Shown here: positions 5,857 through 11,869 of the stretch, one piece after another | Position numbering within the stretch: the stretch's first letter is position 1 | Layout of the letters: every line of letters begins with the position of its first letter | Assembly (NCBI RefSeq): GCF_051960575.1 | Contig: NZ_JBQCEE010000119.1 | Coordinates: forward strand, 1-14,491 | DNA from: JBQCEE01 sp051960575 | GTDB taxonomy: Bacteria; Actinomycetota; Actinomycetes; Mycobacteriales; Jatrophihabitantaceae | Direction: 5' to 3' | DNA length: 14,491 nucleotides | Notes under the pieces: model-generated | What the model was told of the DNA's origin: nothing | The model's database searches: none | What the model saw: the letters and a program-made list of their open reading frames with translations, nothing else | Made by a program: the position numbers and the translations under genes

Positions 5857-7269
5857 TCAGCGGGCGAGGGCGAGTTCCAGCTGGCGCGCGGTCGGTTGGG
5901 CCGGACGCAGGGGCTCGGGGTACTCGGCGTTGACGGCACGGACGCGCGCGACGACGGCGGGGTCGCGGTAGACGGCGTCCGGCCGCTCGAGCATGCCGAA
6001 GACCCGCCACATCGCCCGCAGCGCGTCGGCGTCGCGCACGGACGCGGCGGCGAGCTCGCCCCAGCTCACCGACGCCGGCTGCGGCGACGGCAGCGGACGC
6101 GGGGCGCCGAAGACGGTGTGCCGCAGCAGCGCCAGCCGGGCCTGGTCGTTGCGCGCCTGGTCGCGGTAGAACGGCTCGACCTCGGCCTGCACGGTGGCCG
6201 CGTAGTGCGCTGCCACGGCGTCCGGGCGATCGTCGGCCCGCACCGCCTCGGCGAGCCCCACGGCCTGCCGCAGCGCGAGCCCGAGCCCGCGGCCGAAGGT
6301 GGGGTTGGTCGTGCAGACGGCGTCGCCGAGCGGCAGCCAGCCGGACGCGGGGGACCGCCCCTCGACGAGCACCGGGCGGTAGGTGTTGTGCAGCCCGGCC
6401 ATCGCGAACACCGGCGTGATCGGGTCGGCGCAGTCGGGCCAGCCCGCGAACGCCGGGATCGTGCGCAGCACCTCGGTGAACACCACCGGGTCGATGAGGG
6501 TGCGGAACCGCTTGTCCTCGGCGAGCGGGAACAGCGCGATCTGCAGGGTGTCGTTGTCCGACCACCAGACCCCGGCGCTGCAGTGGTCGAGCGGCAGCAC
6601 GAGCCGGCTGCCGGGCGGCAACGGTGTGGCCGCGCCCGGACGCACCCGGTAGTGCCGCGAGAAGTACGTCAGACCGCACTCGGCCCGCTCGCGCTCGGCG
6701 AGGCGGCCGCCGAGTGCACCGAGCCAGGCCTCGCCGGCGCTGCGCCGTCCGCTGGCGTCGACGACGAGGTCGGCGTCGATCCTGCCGCCGTCGGTCAGCA
6801 CACCGGTGACCTGCGGCCGTGCGCCGGGCCGGCCCGCCAGGCCGGTGACGCGGTCGTGCCGCACCGTCAGCCCGGGCTCGATCGCGGCCGCTCGTCGCAG
6901 CACCCAATCGAGCGTCGAGCGGCGGGTCATCACCAGCCGGATGCGCTCGTCGCCGTGCCGGGGCGCGCGGTCGGCGACCGAGGTCGGCGTCAGCGTGCCG
7001 AGACCCGCCTCGATCGCCCCGGCGGCCAGCAGGGCGGCATGCACGTCGCGCAGGTGCTGCAGCATCAGTTCGCGGAACAGGGGCAGCGCCGCGTGCGGCT
7101 GCACCAGATGCGGTGCCGCGGGCCGGAACGCCGCCGCCGCGGCCGTCTCGAGGTCGTCCGGGGGCGTCAGGTCGTCGCGGTCGACGACCGTGACCTCGTG
7201 CCCGTCACGGGCGAGCAGCAGCCCGGCGAACAGGCCGGCCGCACTGCCCCCGACGACGACGATCCGCAT
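5857..7269 (-). CDS. FAD-dependent oxidoreductase / monooxygenase-like protein of unknown substrate
   Basis: The 470-residue protein belongs to the group of flavoproteins related to halogenases, epoxidases and aromatic hydroxylases. The N-terminal FAD-binding Rossmann segment is IVVVGGSAAGLFAGLLLARDGHEVTVVDRD, ending in the acidic residue expected to hold the FAD ribose (quoted in two parts: GGSAAG at residues 7-12, VVDRD near 29-33). A central DLVVDASGRRS follows, then LGDAVCTTNPTFGRGLGLAL with Asp316 in the second FAD motif. The RPAAPHLVQPHA stretch near residue 49 resembles the PQ-x-H-x-H region of related enzymes. No signal peptide or membrane segment is visible. The substrate cannot be inferred. 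The gene starts 19 nt after pgl and would be the last member of the pentose-phosphate operon, where it is not usual; a -10-like TACTGT 7 nt before the ATG suggests it may also have its own leaderless transcript. Confidence 0.85.
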   Translation of the reverse strand: MRIVVVGGSAAGLFAGLLLARDGHEVTVVDRDDLTPPDDLETAAAAAFRPAAPHLVQPHAALPLFRELMLQHLRDVHAALLAAGAIEAGLGTLTPTSVADRAPRHGDERIRLVMTRRSTLDWVLRRAAAIEPGLTVRHDRVTGLAGRPGARPQVTGVLTDGGRIDADLVVDASGRRSAGEAWLGALGGRLAERERAECGLTYFSRHYRVRPGAATPLPPGSRLVLPLDHCSAGVWWSDNDTLQIALFPLAEDKRFRTLIDPVVFTEVLRTIPAFAGWPDCADPITPVFAMAGLHNTYRPVLVEGRSPASGWLPLGDAVCTTNPTFGRGLGLALRQAVGLAEAVRADDRPDAVAAHYAATVQAEVEPFYRDQARNDQARLALLRHTVFGAPRPLPSPQPASVSWGELAAASVRDADALRAMWRVFGMLERPDAVYRDPAVVARVRAVNAEYPEPLRPAQPTARQLELALAR

Positions 7270-7276
7270 GCGGCGG

Positions 7277-7282
7277 ACAGTA
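7277..7282 (-). promoter_or_regulatory. Possible -10 element for leaderless transcription of the oxidoreductase
   Basis: Read on the minus strand, TACTGT ends 7 nt before the ATG of the oxidoreductase (7269), so transcription would start at or next to the A of the ATG. No good Shine-Dalgarno sequence precedes that ATG, which fits a leaderless start. No clear -35 was seen, and the hexamer could be chance. Confidence 0.25.
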
Positions 7283-7288
7283 GTGCGC

Positions 7289-8056
7289 TCAGCCCCGCGC
7301 AGGAAGATCAGCGGCCGCGGCCTCGTCCAGAAACCAGAGCGTGCGCTGCCGTCCGTGCGCCCCGCCCGACGGCACGTGCGTGCGGTCGACGTCGGGCGCC
7401 AGCGCCGCCGCCGCTGCCGACCGCTTGCCGTCGCCGGACGCGATCACCCAGATCTCGTTGGCGTTGTTGAGCCCGTCGAAGCTCAGCGAGAGCCGCAGCG
7501 GCGGCGGCTTCGGCGAGTCGCGCACCGGGATGACCGGCGCCGAGAGGTCCCGGGACGAGGGATGGTCGGGGAACAGCGAGCAGCAGTGCCCGTCCGGGCC
7601 GATGCCCAGCAGCACCACGTCGAAGTTCGGGATCTCGCCCTCGTCGTCCGGCCGGCGGGCGTCGCGCAGCGTCTGCGCGTAGCCGGCGGCCGCCGCGTCG
7701 AGGTCGTCGCCGTACGCCTCGCCGACCGCGGGCATCGGGTACCTCGTGGCCGCGTCGAACGGGTGGTGGCCGAAGAGCAGCTGCTCGGACGCCGTCACGT
7801 TGCGGTCGTGCGAGTCGGCCGGCACGAACCGCTCGTCGCCCCAGAACACGTCGACCCGCGACCAGTCGACCGACCCGTCGTCGAGCCGGCTCCACTGCCG
7901 CCACACCGACTCCATGATCGAGCCGGCGGTGAGGGCGATCGCCACCCGCTCGCGCGTCTGCTGCACCTCGGCCAGCTTCCCGACGACCCGGTGCGCGACC
8001 TCCTCGGCCAGCGCGTCGGCCGAAGCCAGCACGACGACGTCGTGGGGTGCGTTCAC
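7289..8056 (-). CDS. pgl: 6-Phosphogluconolactonase
   Basis: This enzyme hydrolyses 6-phosphogluconolactone, the product of Zwf, to 6-phosphogluconate. The 255-residue protein carries the DevB-type signatures VFWGDERFVPADSHDRN (near residue 73) and LLGIGPDGHCCSLFP with catalytic His157, then PKPPPLRLSLSF near residue 180. The N-terminal sugar-phosphate loop, usually GGS/T-containing, reads ALTAGSIMESVW, with Ala at the first Gly position. The GTG start at 8056 overlaps the opcA stop as GTGA (8053-8056), so it is translationally coupled. The same frame is open far upstream, but that is an antisense-type extension through opcA. Stop is TGA. Confidence 0.94.
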   Translation of the reverse strand: MNAPHDVVVLASADALAEEVAHRVVGKLAEVQQTRERVAIALTAGSIMESVWRQWSRLDDGSVDWSRVDVFWGDERFVPADSHDRNVTASEQLLFGHHPFDAATRYPMPAVGEAYGDDLDAAAAGYAQTLRDARRPDDEGEIPNFDVVLLGIGPDGHCCSLFPDHPSSRDLSAPVIPVRDSPKPPPLRLSLSFDGLNNANEIWVIASGDGKRSAAAAALAPDVDRTHVPSGGAHGRQRTLWFLDEAAAADLPARG

Positions 8057-9039
8057 GCCGGTTCGCCCGCGGTCTCGGCCTGCAGCGCCGGATCCCACCA
8101 GATGTGCTTGCGCACGGGGGACCGGTCGTTGAGGTCCGGGATGCCGCTGACCGCCGACAGCGCGTCGGCGTAGATGCGGTCGTGGTCGAGCCGGCGCAGC
8201 TCCTCGGCGAGCAGTTCGCCGACGCTGCGCTCGGCGTACGGCGTGTACGAGTCCTGCTGCCCGTCGCGCCGCACGACGAGGTTCGCGCCCTCGACGCTGA
8301 GCCGCGCGCCGCGTCCGTTGTCGAAGTCGACCTCGACCCCCCGGATCGGCTCGTCGTCGTGCCCGTCCACCGGCACCTGCAACCCGAGCCGGGACGACAG
8401 CCACCCGGCCATCAGCTGCGCCGACGGGTCCTGCGGTCCGCCCTGCACGGTCACCCGCGTCGCCCGGCCGCGCGCGCCGTCGAACGCCGACGCCAGGGCC
8501 GCGCGCCACGGGGTGATGCGCGTCCAGGCCAGGTCGGTGTCGCCGGGCGCGAAGTCGTTCGCGCGCTGGGTGAGGCAGTCGACCGGGCTCGCGGCCCGGC
8601 TGACGTCGGTGATGCGGCGCTCGGCGAAGACACCGAGCGGGTCGTGCGCGATGCGCTGCGGCGGCGTGCCGTGCCACCACGTCACGACGGGCGCGTCCGG
8701 GGCGAGCAGCGGCAGGGTCACCGACTCGGCGTGCAGCCCGAGCCGGCCGTACATGCGCAGCACCACCGACTCGCCCGGGCCGAGCCGGCCGCCGATGGTC
8801 ACCTCCGCGTCCAGCCGCGGCACCGGGGCCTCGTACTGGCGCCGTACGACGATGAGCATGCGCATCGGGTGCTTCGACGCCGCGATGCTCGCGGCCTCCT
8901 CGGCCTCGTCGATCTGCTTCTCGCTCACCACGACGACGAGCGTCAGCGCGATGCCGGACGTGACCGCCCCGCCGGTGCGCCGCTCGGCGGCGAGTGCCTT
9001 GACCACGGCCGTGCCGGTGGTGTCCCAGAGCGTTGTCAT
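8053..9039 (-). CDS. opcA: Glucose-6-phosphate dehydrogenase assembly protein OpcA
   Basis: OpcA is a factor of actinobacteria and cyanobacteria needed for assembly or redox control of active G6PDH. The 328 residues contain GAVTSGIALTLVVVVSEK near residue 24, SKHPMRMLIVVRR, VTIGGRLGPGESVVLRMYG and PLLAPDAPVVTWWHG. The C-terminal ELLAEELRRLDHDRIYADAL matches mycobacterial OpcA in order and spacing. About 25 extra residues lie beyond the mycobacterial C-terminus (SGIPDLNDRSPVRKHIWWDP). ATG 9037-9039 directly follows the TAG of zwf with no intervening base and in the same reading frame; there is no independent ribosome-binding site beyond what lies inside the zwf end. It overlaps pgl by 4 nt. 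Confidence 0.94.
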   Translation of the reverse strand: MTTLWDTTGTAVVKALAAERRTGGAVTSGIALTLVVVVSEKQIDEAEEAASIAASKHPMRMLIVVRRQYEAPVPRLDAEVTIGGRLGPGESVVLRMYGRLGLHAESVTLPLLAPDAPVVTWWHGTPPQRIAHDPLGVFAERRITDVSRAASPVDCLTQRANDFAPGDTDLAWTRITPWRAALASAFDGARGRATRVTVQGGPQDPSAQLMAGWLSSRLGLQVPVDGHDDEPIRGVEVDFDNGRGARLSVEGANLVVRRDGQQDSYTPYAERSVGELLAEELRRLDHDRIYADALSAVSGIPDLNDRSPVRKHIWWDPALQAETAGEPA

Positions 9040-10740
9040 CTACGGACGCCTCCACGAACGGCCGTCGCGGGCCAACATGTCGTCGGCCTCCTTCGGACCC
9101 CACTCGCCGGCGCGGTACAGGTACGGCGTCTGCCCGGCCCAGAACTCCTCGAGCGGGTCGATGGCGCGCCACGACGCCTCGACCTCCTCCGAGCGCGGGA
9201 ACAGCGTCGCGTCGCCGACGAGCACGTCGAGGATCAGCCGCTCGTACGCCTCGGGCGAGGCCTCGGTGAACGCCTCGCCGTAGAGGAAGTCCATCGCGAC
9301 GTCGCGCACCTCCATCGCGCTGCCCGGCACCTTCGAACCGAACTTCAGCGTCACACCCTCGTCCGGCTGCACCCGGATGACGAGCTGGTTGTGCCCGAGT
9401 TCCTGGGTGTCGGTCTTGCTGAACGGCAGGTGCGGCGCCTTCTTGAACAGCACGCCGATCTCGGTGACCCGCTTGGGCAGCCGCTTGCCGGTGCGCAGGT
9501 AGAACGGGACGCCGGCCCAGCGCCGGGTCTCGACGCCGAACCGCACCGCCGCGTAGGTCTCGGTCTTCGAGTCGCCGGGGATGCCCTCCTCCTCGCGGAA
9601 GGCGACGGCGCGTTCGCCGGCGAGCCACCCCTGGTCGTACTGGCCGCGGATCGCGTAGTGCTCGAGGTCCTGCGGGATCGAGATGGCGCGCAGCACCTTG
9701 ATCTTCTCGATGCGAACGGCCTCGGCCGAGAACTCGACCGGCTCCTCCATGGCGGTGAGCGCGAGCAGTTGCAGCAGGTGGTTCTGCAGCACGTCGCGGG
9801 CGGCGCCGGTCTGCTGGTAGAAGCCGGCGCGGCCACCGATGCCGACGTCCTCGGCCATGGTGATCTGCACCGAGTCGACGAAGTTGGCGTTCCAGACGGG
9901 CTCGAACAGCTGGTTGGCGAACCGCAGCGCCAGCAGGTTCTGCACCGTCTCCTTCCCGAGGTAGTGGTCGATCCGGTAGACGTCGCGCGGCGGGAACGTG
10001 GTGTCGACGAGCTGGTTGAGCTCGAGCGCGCTCTCGAGGTCGTGCCCGAACGGCTTCTCGACGACGACGCGGCGGAAGCCGTTGGCCGCCTGCGCGTCCG
10101 AGAGGCCGGTGCGCTGCATCTGCTTCAGCACGATGGGGAACGCAAACGGCGGGATCGACAGGTAGAACGCGGCGTTGCCGCCGATGCCGTAGTCCTTCTG
10201 CAGCTCACCGAGCACCGCGACGAGGTTGTCGAAGTCCTCGTCGCTGTCGAACGAGCCCGGCACGAAGCGCATGAGCGACGCCAGGCGGCGCCACGTCTCC
10301 TCGCTCCAGTTGGTGCGGCAGTGGTCCTTGGCGGCCTTGCGGGCCATCGACTCGAAGTCGCCGCCGCCCGGCCAGTCGGTGCGCGAGAAGCCGACCAGCC
10401 CGAAGTCGGTCGGCAGCAGGCCGCGGTTGCAGAGGTCGTAGATCGCCGCGATCAGCTTCTTGCGCGACAGGTCGCCGCCGATGCCGAAGATGACCAGGAC
10501 GCACGGCTCGGGCACCCGGGGCAGGCGACGGTCGCTCGCGTCCCGCAGCGGGTTGCCCTGCAGCGGTTGCTCGGCCAGGCCGGGGGACACCGACGAGGGC
10601 GTCGCCCGGACGGCGCCGTCACCTGGACCGTCAGCGGCCTGCGGCGCCTTCTGCGGCCCGCTGGTCTCGTCCTGCTCGGCCTGCTCGTCCTGCGTCCCAG
10701 CGGCCTGGGACGCGTCGGTCGCCTCGGTCGTCTCGCTCAT
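9040..10740 (-). CDS. zwf: Glucose-6-phosphate 1-dehydrogenase
   Basis: This enzyme oxidises glucose-6-phosphate to 6-phosphogluconolactone, producing NADPH as the entry step of the oxidative pentose-phosphate branch. The 566-residue protein has the nucleotide-binding motif CVLVIFGIGGDLSRKKL near residue 84, VVVEKPFGHDLESA, the active-site signature YRIDHYLGKETVQN with His259 and Lys263, and ITMAEDVGIGGRAGFYQ. ATG 10740 is chosen because it overlaps the tal stop as ATGA (10737-10740). This start gives an acidic, Gln/Ala/Thr/Glu-rich N-terminal extension of about 60 residues before the conserved NPLRDASDRRLPR, making it about 50 residues longer than M. tuberculosis Zwf2. The glycine in GIGGDL replaces the usual T/S (GxTGDL/GASGDL). 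It ends in TAG, immediately followed by opcA. Confidence 0.96.
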   Translation of the reverse strand: MSETTEATDASQAAGTQDEQAEQDETSGPQKAPQAADGPGDGAVRATPSSVSPGLAEQPLQGNPLRDASDRRLPRVPEPCVLVIFGIGGDLSRKKLIAAIYDLCNRGLLPTDFGLVGFSRTDWPGGGDFESMARKAAKDHCRTNWSEETWRRLASLMRFVPGSFDSDEDFDNLVAVLGELQKDYGIGGNAAFYLSIPPFAFPIVLKQMQRTGLSDAQAANGFRRVVVEKPFGHDLESALELNQLVDTTFPPRDVYRIDHYLGKETVQNLLALRFANQLFEPVWNANFVDSVQITMAEDVGIGGRAGFYQQTGAARDVLQNHLLQLLALTAMEEPVEFSAEAVRIEKIKVLRAISIPQDLEHYAIRGQYDQGWLAGERAVAFREEEGIPGDSKTETYAAVRFGVETRRWAGVPFYLRTGKRLPKRVTEIGVLFKKAPHLPFSKTDTQELGHNQLVIRVQPDEGVTLKFGSKVPGSAMEVRDVAMDFLYGEAFTEASPEAYERLILDVLVGDATLFPRSEEVEASWRAIDPLEEFWAGQTPYLYRAGEWGPKEADDMLARDGRSWRRP

Positions 10741-11846
10741 GACCCCGCGGCGTCGAGCTGACCCCGAACGCCCTCGGCCAGCTGCTGGTAGGCGTCCTCG
10801 AACTTCTGCACGCCCTCCTGCTCGAGTACGTGGATGACGTCGTCGTACTCGATCCCGAGCGCGTTGAGGTCGTCGATCACCTTGCGCGCCTCGTCGTAGG
10901 CGCCCTTGATCGCGTCGCCCTTGACCACGCCGTGGTCGGCGACCGCGTCGAGGGTGGCCTCGGGCATCGTGTTGACCGTGTCGGGCGCGGCCAGCTCGAC
11001 GACGTACATCGTGTCGTCGTAGGCCGGGTCCTTCACGCCCGTGGAGGCCCAGAGCGGACGCTGCCGGTTCGCGCCGGCCGCTTCCAGCTGCTTCCAGCGG
11101 TCGGACGCGATGACCTTCTCGTAGCGCTCGTAGGCGAGCCGCGCATTGGCGATGCCGGCCTTGCCGCGCAGGGCCTTCGCCTCGTCGCTGCCGAGCTTGT
11201 CGATGCGCTTGTCGATCTCGGTGTCGACCCGCGAGACGAAGAACGACGCGACCGAGTGGATCGTCGAGAGGTCGATGCCCGCCGCCCGCGCCTTCTCGAG
11301 GCCGGCGAGGTAGGCGTCCATGACCTTGTCGTAGACGTCCAGGCCGAAGATCAGCGTGACGTTGACGCTGATGCCGGCGCCGATGACCTCGGTGATCGCC
11401 GGGATGCCCTCGGTCATCGCCGGGATCTTGATCATCGTGTTCGGGCGGTCGACCGTCCACCACAGGCCCTTGGCCTCGGCGATGGTGCGCTCGGTGTCGT
11501 GTGCCATGCGCGGGTCGACCTCGATCGACACGCGGCCGTCCTTGCCGTTCGTCTGCTCGAAGACCGGCTTCAGGACGTCGCACGCCCAGCGGATGTCGTA
11601 GGCCATGAGGTAGCGGATCGCGTCGTCGAGGGCGATGTCGCGGGCCTTGAGGTCGCGCACCTGGTCGTCGTACGCCTCGCCCTTCTCGAGGGCCTTCTGG
11701 AAGATCGTCGGGTTGCTGGTCACGCCGACGACGTGCTTGGTGTCGATCAGGTCCTGCAGGTTGCCGGTGCGCAGGCGCTCGCGGCTGATGTCGTCGAGCC
11801 AGACGGAGACGCCCTGCGCCGAGAGGTCGGCAAGTGGGTCGGACAT
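10737..11846 (-). CDS. tal: Transaldolase
   Basis: This enzyme moves a dihydroxyacetone unit from sedoheptulose-7-phosphate to glyceraldehyde-3-phosphate in the non-oxidative pentose-phosphate branch. The 369-residue product is of the long actinobacterial TalB-like type. It has GVTSNPTIFQKAL near residue 41, the Schiff-base Lys140 in NTMIKIPAMTEG, SVNVTLIFGLDVYD near residue 160 and LWASTGVKDPAYDDTMYV near residue 266. ATG 11846 has GAGGAGAT at 11851-11858, 4 nt upstream on the minus strand, the clearest ribosome-binding site of this operon. The gene starts 23 nt after tkt, and its TGA overlaps the zwf ATG by 4 nt. Confidence 0.96.
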   Translation of the reverse strand: MSDPLADLSAQGVSVWLDDISRERLRTGNLQDLIDTKHVVGVTSNPTIFQKALEKGEAYDDQVRDLKARDIALDDAIRYLMAYDIRWACDVLKPVFEQTNGKDGRVSIEVDPRMAHDTERTIAEAKGLWWTVDRPNTMIKIPAMTEGIPAITEVIGAGISVNVTLIFGLDVYDKVMDAYLAGLEKARAAGIDLSTIHSVASFFVSRVDTEIDKRIDKLGSDEAKALRGKAGIANARLAYERYEKVIASDRWKQLEAAGANRQRPLWASTGVKDPAYDDTMYVVELAAPDTVNTMPEATLDAVADHGVVKGDAIKGAYDEARKVIDDLNALGIEYDDVIHVLEQEGVQKFEDAYQQLAEGVRGQLDAAGS

Positions 11847-11869
11847 CGAGATCTCCTCAGCTGGGATGT

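Noticed and set aside
5839..7470. A 543-codon plus-strand frame opposite the flavoprotein gene
   Set aside because: It is an antisense shadow: Arg/Pro/Gly/Ala-rich, without motifs, and running across two genes whose products are clearly recognisable.
8047..10761. A 904-codon open frame on the plus strand, opposite opcA and zwf
   Set aside because: It is a consequence of very high GC at third codon positions of the minus-strand genes, where antisense stops are rare. It has no recognisable family and spans several genes with strong homology on the other strand.
9040..11583. Longer zwf reading starting inside tal (847 codons)
   Set aside because: The first ~280 residues are an out-of-frame reading of tal. 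The ATGA overlap at 10737-10740 and the Zwf core position support the start at 10740.
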